From: Brachycybe producta
Taxonomy: Eukaryota; Arthropoda; Diplopoda; Playtdesmida; Andrognathidae
Reading direction: 5' to 3'
Assembly: GCA_036925085.1 (NCBI GenBank)
Contig: JAUPFP010000008.1
Coordinates: 2,391,957-2,455,956, forward strand
DNA: 64,000 nucleotides
In this document: positions 22,327 through 34,539 of the stretch, in pieces
Position numbering within the stretch: the stretch's first letter is position 1
Layout of the letters: each line of letters begins with the position of its first letter
Position numbers and translations under genes: made by a program
Notes under the pieces: model-generated
The model's database searches: none
The model's input: the letters and a program-made list of their open reading frames with translations, nothing else
Told to the model about the DNA's origin: nothing

Positions 22327-25300
22327 ATGGCGGAATGTGTCGCTGCTCGTTGCGTCCAAGAGCGGCGATTCTTCAAAAGAGAATTACAAAAATGGGGCAA
22401 AAATGTTTTGTACTTAGTTGGTGAGTGAGAAAATTGCACGTTTTTTTAAAAATTCATTATAATATAAAATGTATAGACGAGATGAAGTTAAAAGGTGAAG
22501 TCAAAGATGAGGGTTTCTTTCTCTCTCTCTGTCTCCCCCCCTGTTTTTTTTTTCTATCAGCCGTTGTAATTTTTTGTGAATGACATCGTTTTTGCTTTTT
22601 ATTATATCTATATAAAAATAGGAGAGAGGGGAGGGGCGATTTTTTTTACGGAGGGTGGAGAAACAGAGACGGAGGGAGGGAAGGAGGGAGAGGAGGGTAA
22701 AGTGAGGTCCTTCTTACGAGTCATCGGTGGTGATCGTCTTTCAAGGATTTCATAAAGAAACATAAGAACTTATCTTTCTTATTATATTCTCAAACACTTG
22801 TTTTGTTATTTGTCACATGTTCGGATTCTCTCTCTCTCTCTCTATTGAGTCTCTAAATTCTCTTTGGCGGCGGCGGCGCGCTGCTTTTTATATAGGACCC
22901 CCACCTAAAGACCACCTTATTCGAGGCGCGTGGCGAATGGCGCGTGGGGGGGGGGGGGAGAAGAAAACAGGAGTTGAGGGTCAGTTCGAGGCACATGTAG
23001 TCGCCATCGAGCACACAATGAGGTACTTTTATGAGTACGATGTTTACGTTTGCGGTTTATGGCAATGAATTTGTTAGCTAGTTTGCGGATTTGTTGTGTA
23101 TATAAGCGGTAGACGTTACAATGTTCCGTTTTATATACAATGTAATAATTACATTATACATAACTGGCTTGCGGATGCGGTTGCAGTTGCCATCGCGCGC
23201 ACAATGAGGTACTTTTATGAGTACGATGTTTACGTTTGCGGTTTATGGCAATGAATTTATTAGCTAGTTTGCGGATTTGTGGTGTATATAAGCGGTAGAC
23301 ATAACTGGCTTGCGGATGCGGTTGCAGATATACGGTTTTTTTTAACGTGCCGGCCGCCGCCGCCGTTGTTGCTAGTAGCTTCTTTACCTTTGCATATGCG
23401 TCTCTCTTCTTCGCAAGAGTGTTTTTTGCACATAAGCACGGACTCCTTTCTTTCTTTCCTAAACAAGGACGTTTTTTCTCAAGGCTACTCTTATTTTTTT
23501 TTTTATCATTATCATTCATCATCAGCATATTATTATTAATAATAATGAAGTTTTTGATTTCAAAGTAATAAGATCATCATAATAATTTTTTTTTATGAAA
23601 AAGAAAATAATTTTTTTTTTCTTATTTTACATTAAAAAAAAATGCAATCGATATTCATTGATTATTAAAAAAATAAAAAGAGAGAGGAGGAGGAGAAGGT
23701 TGTTAAGGTGATTGAGGTGGTTTTAAAGCGTAAAATGCTCTTCGAACTCTTGGTTATTCTCTCTGTCTTTCAGGAGTAAAAATTAAAATTAAGAAGTGGG
23801 ACGAATTCTAAATTGTCTCAAATCAGAGTAGGTTCTCGAATCCTTCATATAAGAATCCTATTATTATTCATTAAGAAGATAACAAATAAGTGAAATAATA
23901 TTAAATATTAAATTATTAATAATAAAAAAAAACAAGTGTGGCTTCACTCAGGGTCAGGGCCACAAGGTGATCCGGGTTGCAACAATCGCCGGGTTTTTCT
24001 GGTTAGTGAACGCTTGCTTCTATTGGACGTCAATGGAGTTAAAAACTAATTTTACCAAAGTTTTTAACAGTTTTTTTTTAAGGTTAGGATTCGAAAGACG
24101 AAAAAAAGCGGCGAAGATTCACGTTTTCGAATTTCGAATATATTTTTCAAGATTCGAGGTGTCTTTTTGTCCCGACGACATTCCTAATTAAAATAAACTT
24201 GAAGGTGCTTTAGAAACTAGAAGGGGATATCTCAATCATTTCAAAGGCATTTTCATGTTGATATATCTTTGTCAGGTTTGAAAGCGGAACAACTTTAAGC
24301 TGATGATATTTTTTTTTTGGTAATTTTTTTGTCTTTTTTAAAAGTTAAGGTTAAAAAGATATCAATATGAAAATAGAATTTAATTGATTCAGTTAACACT
24401 CTTTAATTTCTAACACACGGGTCAGGATAAAAAGATGAACGGGATGAATATTGGGGGTAACTCTAAAACCCGACACAGAATGCATATAGAATTAGATGAA
24501 CACTATATTTTAATTGGATGAACAGAGAGAAATACAAGGATGAACATACTTTAAAGGAATGAACGTGGGTTTAAGGGGGATGAACATGTTTTTATGGGTT
24601 TAGTTTAGGATCGGTTCGGTTCGGTTAGGTTACCTAACCTAACCTAAAACCATGTTCATCCCTTTAAAGAATGTTCATCCTTTTATTTCTCTCAGTTCAT
24701 CCCTTTAAAATGTGTGTTCATTAATTAAAATATAGTGTTCATCTTATTCTATATGCATTCTGTGTCGGGTTTTAGAGTTACCCCAATGTTCATCCCGTTC
24801 ATCTTTTTATCCTGACCCCTAACACACTTTCAATTTCTTCATTAAACACAGAATAACCTTTTTGTTTGATAAATTCATCAAAAATTCATGAAAAATGAAG
24901 AATTTGAAAGGATATCAATTACAGTAGAACGTCGATTATCGGAACCAATTTTTTTTTACTTATTCTTATGGAAGTAAAAGAAAAAAAAAATTCTTTGCAA
25001 TTGTGTGTTTTTTTTTTACTTTCCTATACTTTTTTTTAATGGGATTTCGATTTTATGAATTTTTGATTATCGGAACTACTGTATGCATACGTCCGACATT
25101 ACTTCCGATAACTGACGTTCTACTGTACGTAGAACAGTAGAATAGTACAGTGATTGTACACTAACAAAGGATGTGTACAATAAAAAGGAGAAAATGGAAG
25201 AAGAAAAAAAAAACATTTGGTCTTTCTGACCCAGGATCATCAAACTCAGAATATATCACACGATCAAAAAACCCTGATTAAACAAATTCAGCCATAAAAC

Positions 25301-28300
25301 ACCACCTTTGACAAATGATATTAACACCTGTTTGTTGGAAAATAACAACGAGTTTTACAGATCCTAAAAAAAAAAAAGACTGCCAAGTTTTTAGAAATTC
25401 TTTTGATTTTCTTCATATTTTAGGGCTAGAGCGAGTTGCAGAAGAGGTTGTGGGTCACAAGAAATGGAGAAAACTCACTCGTCCTTTAGGTGATGGTTCG
25501 TATATATACCTGTATATATATATTATATAGAAAAAAAAATTAATAGACATTCAGGTTTTGATATCTAACTAATAATTATACCTCATTATGGACAGATGAT
25601 TGCCAAGTGCCAGAAGCTGTCGATTGGAGTCCAGAAGAGAAATGTTTCTTTTGTACGAATCGCAAGAATTCGTCTTCGTCCGCCGTTAGTTTTCGATTAC
25701 GCTCTCTTTCAGTTTCTTGTACGGTTTTATGTGTGATTATTTGTCTGTTTTTTTTTGTGGTTAGAATCGTTCGAAGACTGCAAATAACAGCAATGGAACA
25801 ATCGATGATGATTACGTCGATGATCAAGGTACAAACATATCTTACCTTTTTTTTTTAACTTAAACAAGAACATCTGTTGGTTCGTACGTTCGGTGATTGT
25901 TTAATATAAACGAGACTTTAAAACAGTTCTTCTTCGGACGATGTGCGGAAGAAGCTTGGTTTTGGTGGTGGTGGTGGTGATGGTTTTAGTGATGACAACG
26001 ACGACGATGACAACAACATGGACCTTTTTTTTTTTTAGAAAACTGGTAGTTAATTACGATTTGGAACAAAAAGTGAAAACTGAACTTAACAACGCCTGAA
26101 GCATGAAACTAAGAAAATGAATGGAAGAAATATTATTAATGAATACAGTGTGGCATGACAAATGGATGTGGATGTCCAGCGAAACCTGTTTGAAGGCTTC
26201 GTACAAACGTTAGAATCGATCTCGAACCAAATACTAACTTAACCACTCTCGATACTAAAATTTATGCTGTTCGATTTCTCGTATACTAATCTTTTCAACT
26301 TGAATGAACATATTTAATGAATCGCAATTTTTTGAAACCCGAATTTATACTTAAAAATAAGAATTATTTGTTCGGAATTTTTAATCTTCATTTTTTTTTT
26401 TTTTTTTGCTTTCGGAATTTTTTCAATTTTGTTTATTTTGCTTTCATTTAAATAAAAAGTTACGAAATAAAAATTTAAATTTCAGTTGGAAATTCAATTT
26501 AAAATTTGGCCAAAAAATTAATAATTTTCTTTAAAAAAATTATTTTATTAAATTATTCATTAACAGAAAAATGTTTTTTCGTGTTGACGGTTTTTTTTAT
26601 TCTATTCTAAGGGATTTAACAGAAAATATATTTGGTATTATTCGATTTTTGGCGCTTAAACAGTTTTTACTGTATTTAAATCACTACCATGATTTTTAAA
26701 CCGTACTCAAAATAGCGAATTTGGCCAAAAAGTATTGATAAAGAGACATAAATACAAATTCGTACATCCAAGACAAACGAATAGAAGCGACATTGCAAAA
26801 GAATAAAAGCGTCCAAACTCAAATATAGTCAGTGAGAGTAATGAGAATTTACTACATTTGTGATAAATCGGTTTTCAAAAAAAACCCCCGCAGGTTTTAC
26901 TTGTACAATAATAACATAAATGTGAAATACTAACCTCTAAGGATGTGAATTATTAATGTTACACTTTTAGATGGTTGTCGTCAAACGTTTAACCTTTCCG
27001 TAAATGTTTTTAATTTTCTCAGATTCGAGGGAAGGCAGCCCGTGTTCGGTTGCCTCGGACCAACCTCTCGATCTGAGTATGGGTAGTAAGGTGGCGCGCT
27101 CACATTCTCCCGTCTCCCACAATGGGGATGTCAACGGTTCGACATTCCTCAAAGTGCCTCGATTGCCAGACAAGTCCAGGTGAGTTAACCTCAACAGATC
27201 TTGTTGCTGAATTCTCCTCTAACGGTGATTTACAAATCTTTCATTTTGTTACGAGTAGGAAATTAAAGCGTCGTTCGGACACTGCAACGACGAACACCGC
27301 GACTGCATCCGTAGCGAGTAGTGGTGGAATCGCTGCTGCATCTAGCAGTAAGCGATCTTACACGGACGACGAACTACAGGCTGCCTTACGAGACATTCGT
27401 AGCGGAAAATTAGGGACCAGGCGTGCTGCCGTCATCTACGGTATTCCGCGGTCGACACTTCGTAACAAAGTGTACAAGATGTCGATGGATAAGGTGGCAT
27501 TGGATGTCTCTTCTTCGAAATCCAAAGATGCGACCACGGCCGAAGGTGTACGGCCGCTAACGATGGAAGATTTAGTGGCCGGTACGGACGACGGTATTTC
27601 AGCTAGTGAATCGTTGAAGAGGTTGTTACGTAATCGGATGGCGGAAAGATTAGAGACGAAAAAGGCTGCCACTTCGGTCGGTCAAGCGCTAAGTAGCCTC
27701 GAATCTAATTCTGCCCTCACTCCGTTCTTATCTCACGTTCTTTCTAACATCCAACATTTGGCCCTGTCCCATCAAGGGGTTAGCGACGGTGGCAGGGAAA
27801 CAATCATTAACGAACTTAAGCTTCCCCTTTTGCCCGATCTCATTCGTAAACTGTCCGAAGAACGTTTCGAGGAAGAGTGCAATAGAGTGCATCATAGAGA
27901 CGGTGGTTTGCACGGCACAGAAAGTGTCATTCTTAAAATTCCGTCCTACAAACCGGTTAAAACTCGGTCAAACAACAACAACAACAGTGGCGGTGGTTGC
28001 GAGGCCACAGCTTCTAGTCAGTCTGCTAGTGTTATCCGTGGTGAGAGTAACGTTGGTGATGGGGCCAAAGCTGGTGGTGCGGTTACGTTACGCGAAATCG
28101 TTGCTAAGAGCGTCTCACAACAGACTGGAAGCAACAGTCGAAAGATACCAGTGAACTCGACGAGTGTAACAAACGGAAGTGAAGCTTCTTTGTCACTGAA
28201 ATCTTTTACAAAGGAAAGGATCTCTTCTTCGTCATCGTCCACCTCCTCAAAGAGGAAGCCCACGACGATGTCCAGTGATAACCGGTGCTCTTCAACCTCC

Positions 28301-29026
28301 ATCTCCTCCAAAATGCCTCCTCGAGTGAATGACGACGACGACGACGAAGAGACTAACAAATCCGAAAAACGTATGAGGCCCAAAAGGGGGCGGTATCGGA
28401 ACTATGATAGGGATAATCTCGTAGAGGCCGTGCGTGCCGTACAGAGGGGAGAAATGAGTGTCCATCGAGCCGGTAGTTATTACGGTGTTCCTCATTCTAC
28501 CTTAGAATACAAAGTTAAAGAGAGACACTTGTTACGGCCAAAAAAGAGACGTAGTGGTCAGTCCGACAAGCACAGACACAAGAAATCGAATGGACCATCG
28601 GTGGCCTCCAGTAAATCGAGTTTCGTGGCGTCGAGCGGTAGTAACAGTTGCAGCAACAGCAGCAACGACGGAAGCAGCCACGATTCGATACCGACTTCGA
28701 CCGAAAAGGGTTTAGAAAGTAACTCGGTAAACGAAAGCGATTCTCGTATTGGTGGCGTAGCAGCGTCTCAGCCGACGGTGGTGGCGGCGGCGGCAAACAC
28801 CACACCTTCGACGTCCTCACTTTGGCCTTTCTCTCTGGATTTGGGTCGACTCAATTCCAGCAACTTTTTTGCATCACAGATGATGCGTAAATTACAGGAA
28901 GACGCCATGATGCAGGCGAAACATGATGGAGAAAACGGCATTGATGATAGAGACGCGCTTCTTCTAGGTGTCCTCATAAGGAACGGGCTGCAGATAAAAC
29001 CAGCTGAAACTGCTAGCACAAAATGA
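22327..29026 (+). CDS. Eip93F: Eip93F/E93 (Mblk-1, LCOR family) transcription factor
   Basis: Pipsqueak-type helix-turn-helix regulator; in insects E93 is the ecdysone-induced adult specifier. Six coding exons: 22327-22420, 25424-25489, 25596-25684, 25765-25828, 27023-27179, 27259-29026; total 2,238 nt, 745 residues, every junction in phase. The N-terminus (CVAARC, then [10 protein letters not shown] around residues 64-73) matches the Cys-rich start of LCOR/LCORL. A CtBP-binding PLDLS motif lies at residues 119-123. The two psq domains are near 188-232 ([20 protein letters not shown]) and 529-585 ([20 protein letters not shown]). Between and after them are Ser/Asn/Thr-rich disordered stretches. 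Alternative promoters cannot be excluded, given the 3.0-kb first intron. Confidence 0.95.
22993..23330 (+). repeat. Local direct duplication of ~115 bp
   Basis: A segment running from CACACAATGAGGTACTTTTA to ATATAAGCGGTAGAC occurs at about 23012-23114 and again at 23198-23300, nearly identical. A second short unit, ACATAACTGGCTTGCGGATG with following GCGGTTGCAG, is repeated at 23158 and 23299. This is a nested tandem duplication, not a mobile element. Confidence 0.85.
24207..24330 (+). repeat. GAAACTAGAAG dispersed repeat copy
   Basis: Contains TTTAGAAACTAGAAGGGG, ATCTCAATCA and TTTTCATGTTGATAT in the same order as the PANK-intron copy at 53533-53600. Confidence 0.6.
24411..24827. mobile_element. 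Foldback MITE (24419-24819) with 8-bp target duplication
   Basis: The 401-bp element has arms starting GGGTCAGGATAAAAAGATGA, inverted at the other end, and is flanked on both sides by TAACACAC (24411-24418 and 24820-24827), a hAT-type 8-bp duplication. Each arm carries about seven variants of GGATGAACAT, inverted in the right arm. The centre is CGGTTAGGTTACCTAACCTA, a TTAGG-type run. Non-coding. Confidence 0.9.
24920..25127. mobile_element. pogo/Tigger-like MITE, 204 bp with TA target sites
   Basis: The left end CAGTAGAACGTCGATTATCG is mirrored at the right (CGATAACTGACGTTCTACTG), allowing a few mismatches, and TA dinucleotides flank 24922-25125. CAGTAGAAC-type ends with TA duplication are characteristic of pogo-group Tc1/mariner elements. 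An internal GATTATCGGAACTACTG piece repeats part of the end. Confidence 0.8.
25829..27022 (+). other. E93 intron 4 (1.2 kb)
   Basis: AT-rich. A possible skipped exon after the acceptor near 25925 is GGTGGT/GAC-rich but has no domain. Otherwise nothing recognised. Confidence 0.5.
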
Positions 29027-30685
29027 ACGACAACAACAACAAAAAAAGAACACACATCCGTTAGTAAGATAGGACAAACATTCCATGAGAATTAATATTC
29101 ACCATAATATGTTGTAGAGCTCTCTGGAATTGGACATACGTTTTTTTTTTAAACTCTGGTTTTTCCATTCCACGAGTTCCTTCCTTAAAACTCACCCCGG
29201 TGTAATCGTTTCACGTTAGTCTTGAAATTTTACCTTGATCGTCCCACTTACTTTGATGCTGTTTGCATTAGTTCCATTGTTATTGTTGCGTACAAACGGG
29301 GAACAGTATAAGTGTCTCAGGGTAAAACAAAAAACAAAATAAGATTTTTTTTTCTGGGTATTAAATTGTAACTTACACGAACACCATCACCATCAGCACA
29401 CCACGTACGTGGCTTCGGAAGAGTGCCACACATTTTTATACAACAACACATTTTAATGATTCAGGGAAGAGATTTTGGGGAAAAAAGTTGTAGAAGAAGA
29501 AGAAGTAAAAAACCCAACTAATTTTGTTTGTTCAATATTTTTTTTTACTTAATAACAGCCCGTAAAGAATCAAATTTCTCTACCGTTAGAATTTATATGA
29601 TTATATTATTACTGTTTTCTACGAAACTTAAAAGCTCTTATGCTATGCAGATTTATGTAAATTAACTCCCATTTTTGGGCATATTATTATTAATATTTAC
29701 TATGTCGACCACTCTTACCTGATTATAATTTAAAAAAAAAAAAACAAACCAAGTGACTTTCGTGAAGTAGATTATTTACAGTTAAAAATTTATCTAGTCC
29801 AATAATTTGATTTTCTTCTTAAAGAGAATGTGGCCGACATTAATTTTTTAGGGCCTTAATAAAAAAAAATAAAAGGCATAATATTTTAGATATTTTTTGA
29901 GGCAGTATTATTATCAATGATTTAAATATATACGGTGAATATAGAATAATTGTCAGTAAATCAGAAGGGGGATGCTTACGGGCTCCTGTGCTAATATTTT
30001 TTGTGTTATAAATAACATTCCATATTTAATTATATATGAATGAATTTTAAGATTTTTTTTAAAAAATGAACAGTATTATAAAATTCATATTTGTTTTTTT
30101 TTTTGCTTTAAATAAAAACAAACAATAAAAATATTATAACTTTGCCACGAATGTACGTAAAAGCCAAAGTTAACTAATACCATTTTTAACAACAACGAAA
30201 AATAACTTAATTTCATAGCTAATTTGTATACCAAATCATGAGTTTTTTTTTAAAAGTAGAAAACAACAACAACAAAAAAGTGATGCGAATGTTTTTTTGA
30301 CTTAAAATCGCATCTTTGGAGGCCTTTATAATACACTTTGTGGTATCAATATTACAAAGTGTTGAAAAAATGTATTTCTAGATAATGGGTTTTTAAAAAA
30401 ATGTGTGTGAATTCTAAATGTTTCAAGGTAAATATTTTTATAAGATTTGTGATTATAGAGAAGATTCTTTTGCCACAACTTGCCCACCATTTCTCTACTC
30501 TCCTTCCCGCCCCCCACACATTTTGTTTGGGGAATAATAATCTTTTTTTTTTCTAAAAAAAAAAAATTCAAGATCCACCCTCTAAATTTTCTTTTGTATT
30601 TTTCAATCAAGTTATTTTTTAAATATATGTATTCTGTTTTATTTCATTAATAAGCAGAAAATTCTAATTGTCTTATTTGTCGGTC

Positions 30686-30732
<47 letters not shown>

Positions 30733-31721
30733 AGAGAAAAATATATATATATTTAAAGTTTATGTGGTATGTAACTTGCATCACTTATTAAAAAAATGGA
30801 AAAATGTATTGTGTATTTATATATCGGCATTTGTGCAGTATTGAGAGAGAAAATAATATTATAAAACTAAGCATAATTTTTTTTTTGCTAAGAAATGTTG
30901 TGATCTTTCTTTTTAAAAAAAATGTATTACACTTTTGTGATGTGATCTAATTAATTAATATGTTTTATTTGTTCTGATAACAATTGTAAAATCGTATTTT
31001 ATTTCTCAATTTTCATTTGATTACTTTCCTTTTTCTTTAATTCGCTCTTGACCAATTTTTCAAATCGCCCTATAAAAACGTTTTGACTTTTTAATTTCTA
31101 CCTTGAGCGAGAAACATCCCCCCTAATTCAATTTACCATAGTTTATAAATGAACTTCATTCTTATACACGAGGTGACAAAAATCTGTAATCCTCGATTCT
31201 AAACTTTTGAAATATTTGCCAATTGTAAAGAAATCTTTCTCTTTTCTCTATTGTTTCGAACAACGGGCGATAAAAAATAATCATGTACAGTATATATAGA
31301 ATTTATTTTGTGTACAGTCTGCACACCAATGTAACCGGTTGACCCCCGTACCCCCCCCCCCCCCCCCCCCCTTCACCCCTCTCTCAAACGAATATATTAA
31401 ACTTACCTCCTATCTTCCCCTTCTTCCCTCCCCTAAAAATTTTACATTTTTCGTAACGGGGAACAATAAAATAGAAATTTAAAGAGTGAACGAAAAACAT
31501 TATTTACTGATAAATGTTGTCTCAAAATAAGTTATTATTTGCTAGGGATTCGGTTGTTCAAGATCAATCTTGTGTTTTATTTTGAATCCTATTGTAAATC
31601 ACAGGACTAACACAAGAAAAAAAAAATATAATACATGAAAGACGAAAGTCGAAAAAAAAAAGTATCGACATTTATGTCGAGAATCAGAATTTGCTCGACA
31701 CAGAAAAGTCTATTAAAAGAC
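29027..31721. other. E93 3' UTR and intergenic region to HMG20
   Basis: AT-rich, likely long E93 3' UTR. It contains a TA microsatellite (about 30690-30730) and an uninterrupted run of about 20 C (31351-31370). No coding region supported. Confidence 0.55.
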
Positions 31722-33683
31722 TTATGACTGATAAAAATGAAGAAAAAAAAAGAAGTTGCTTTACACCTGATGTTGAAAGTTAATGACACCGAACAAACTT
31801 GGAACCATCCTCAGATTTCCAAGTTGTTCCTTTAAACGTAACTCCTGAGTTTGAAGGTCGTCAATACCGCAACGGAGCCTTCGTTCTAAAGCCTGAAACG
31901 AAACAAAGAGAGTAAAAACACTTTTACAAAACGATGTTCGAAAACCATGTTAGTGTGCAGACACACCTGAAGTTTACTAATCTCGCCGAGAAGTAATGAA
32001 TTACGTGTTTTTCCGCTTGTTAAATGTTGCCTCAGTTCTTTAACTTCCAATTCGCGGCCTTTTAAATTAAATAAAATCACGAAAAAACGTATTATGAGGG
32101 AAACTATTGCCATAATCCTAACCGGCGGTCATTTCCATGAAATCCTGTATCGCCTGCGGAATGTTAGAAACCAGATCCGACCTATAATGGTTATCGTAAG
32201 GGTCATCGTTGATTTCGTCATCAGTGGACTGCCTACGACAGTGTGACGTTGACCTCGTACTTTCTCCTTGACAGACAGAAAAACGACGAACTGACAGTTT
32301 CTCTTCGTTCCATTCGTATGATTCCTGTTATTCAACTCACCTGTGATCGATTGCAGATGTTGTCGTCCGTACAAGTGCTCTTTTTTGTTGTGCAGTGAAC
32401 TGAAAAACTGATCGCAGACGTCACAATAAAGATCGTCCGAGACGTCGTCCTGAAAACACAGTTCACCTTTTAAAAAAAAACGAAAAATATAGAAACAACA
32501 AACGGATCTTACGTCAAAATCGATGGAGTTGCCATCATTTGAACGGTGTCCACCGTCACCGTTGCTTCTCTTCATTCGATACGACTCGCTCTGCCTGTAA
32601 ACGTTCAGTTCACGACGATAACGCTTCTTATCTTCTTCCGCTTCGTCCAAGTATTTCTAAAAAAAATGATTATAAAACAAATGTAACCAAGAGGAAAATC
32701 TAGTTTGAGGACCGTACTTGTTTTTCATTTCGAGGCAAACGCGTCCACTCGTGGCCTAATACTTTAGTAACTTCAGCAAAAGAAACTTCCGGATGGTTGT
32801 CTTTATAAAAACGACGTCTCTCGGTAAGAAACAGAACGTAACTAAAAAAAAAAAGTAAACGTCCAGCAAACATGTGGTTTTCTCAATACTTTATTATAGT
32901 AATAAACGAACAAACCCAGTTGTCGGCGCCTTTGGAGCCTTCGAATCGAGAATTCCATCCTTTCGTTTCTTCCCCTTCGGCCATCCGCCTTTCCGCTTAT
33001 CGTCCTAAAATAGAACACAAGTATAACGACCAGTGAGCTCGATAAAGAAGACATACAAACAAACCTTCGAATGCGAACACGACGGTAAAAGATCCATCGT
33101 TAGACACGACTCGGTCACACTCGAATTGGAAGTCCTATCATTACGAATCGTTCCTAAACCGATGTTTGAAGGATAAACGAGCCCTCCACCTCCTCTACTC
33201 TGTTCCATGTGGAGGTGAGCTGCTGCAGCTATTTAATAAAATAGTCACAAAATACCTCACATAAGAAACAGTTGACATTTGGGGCAATCGAACGTTCTCT
33301 CACCTCTTCTTCCGTCCTCCAGATGCATAAAACCACTAGAATCGTCGTTGCCGAACGGCATACAGACAAGACGACGAGAACTAAAGATAAATACATGCGT
33401 ATAGAAATAGATCTCAGATTGTTTGGTTGTCAAAAGTCAAAAAATGTCACCAAGACGCGTCTGAAGCCGCCGCCGCTGCTGCTGCGAATAACTCAGCTTC
33501 ATTCCCTCCTCCTCCGCCACCGTGTCCATGTCGAGAATCTCCTCTTTTATCAAAGTCTGATTTGCTCCGAGCGATGGGAAATGCAGGCGTAGAAGAAAAA
33601 TTCGAAGAACTGACGAGAAACGAAGGATCTTTCGCGTAATTAGACTGAACAACAGCCATAACTTGAGCCAAATCCAACGCCAT
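31722..33683 (-). CDS. HMG20A: HMG20 (BRAF35/iBRAF) HMG-box protein with a C2H2 finger
   Basis: Chromatin protein; in vertebrates HMG20A/B act in the LSD1-CoREST complex. Eleven exons: 33451-33683, 33304-33380, 33065-33228, 32916-33004, 32718-32841, 32513-32656, 32341-32449, 32123-32266, 31967-32058, 31767-31892 and a final TCATAA at 31722-31727; 435 residues. The HMG box lies near residues 180-255 (GYVLFLTERR...LGHEWTRLPRNEKQKYLDEA), preceded by the basic GGWPKGKKRK motif. A zinc finger at 286-308 has C-x2-C-x12-H-x5-H spacing, the U1/matrin type, absent from vertebrate HMG20A as I know it. A C-terminal coiled coil follows. If the last splice is not used, a TAA two codons into the intron ends the protein at nearly the same place. 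Confidence 0.92.
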
Positions 33684-34118
33684 TTTGTGAACGAACGAAA
33701 TGTGAAAAGGGAAAGCTTGTGACGTCATCGACAAACAATGGACAGCGACATCTAGCGAACAAGTTGAGCAACAAAACGGAATAATTTTTACTATGAAGTG
33801 CCATCTAGGTCAAAACGCGCCAATTTTTAAATATATACCTTACCGTATATATTTGCAAAAATTATTATTCAAAATATGATTAATTACTGATAAAAGTAAA
33901 AATAAATACAACATAAGTTATTTTATTAACTTATTAATAACCTGTATATAATTAATTTAACGTTAATTAAACTTTGTATTTACTTTAATCAACTTTATTT
34001 TATGTTCAAATATTTTGTGTAATAATGAAATATAATTATATATATTTTATAAAATAAAAACTAATTTAAAAAATTTGAAATAAAAAATTTAATTAGAATA
34101 GTAAACAGCAAGATAAAT
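33684..34118. promoter_or_regulatory. HMG20 upstream region with CRE
   Basis: A perfect TGACGTCA sits at 33720-33727, 37 bp upstream of the HMG20 start. The rest is very AT-rich. Confidence 0.45.
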
Positions 34119-34397
34119 ATATAGAGGTAGCTCAACTAAGAGCTCGGAATTCAGTAGCATTTAGTGCCAGGCTTGACTGTCGCCAATAGAGTGCGCCACC
34201 TCCACTAAGAACTATATTTTTTCTCGGTTACACCCAAAATTTAATGATCACGCACGTTTGAAAAAAAAAAAGATTTAAGGTTATCTTTTATATGACGAAA
34301 AATAAAAATAATAAAAAGAAATAAACCCTGAAAATTAGTTATAGAATTGATGCTTACTCACACCCCAATCTAACATGGAGTTTTACTACCTCTATAT
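34119..34397. mobile_element. Possible MITE with 12-bp ends
   Basis: ATATAGAGGTAG (34119-34130) is inverted at 34386-34397, and the interior is non-coding. Short ends and no certain target duplication make this tentative. Confidence 0.35.
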
Positions 34398-34539
34398 GTA
34401 TACCTTATCAATGGATAAAACACCTTTTATATGTGTCGCAAACAGCGCTTCATAATTAAGATAACCGGATGAAATGAGTGATCGGTTAAATGTCTTATGT
34501 CACTTTTCTCAACTTTTCTGACTCAGTTTCAGCTCGGAA

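Larger units (their letters stand above)
22421..25423 (+). other. E93 intron 1 (3.0 kb)
   Basis: Holds purine-rich tracts (22620-22700), CT and G runs, a local duplication at 22993-23330, a copy of the GAAACTAGAAG repeat, a 401-bp foldback element and a pogo-like MITE. Confidence 0.8.

Noticed and set aside
23154-23528. Minus-strand 124-codon frame in E93 intron 1
   Set aside because: It overlaps the tandem duplication and mirrors its repeat; no domain, and it is antisense in a well-supported intron.
27436-29055. Several minus-strand frames of 61-121 residues
   Set aside because: Antisense shadows of the large E93 coding exon.
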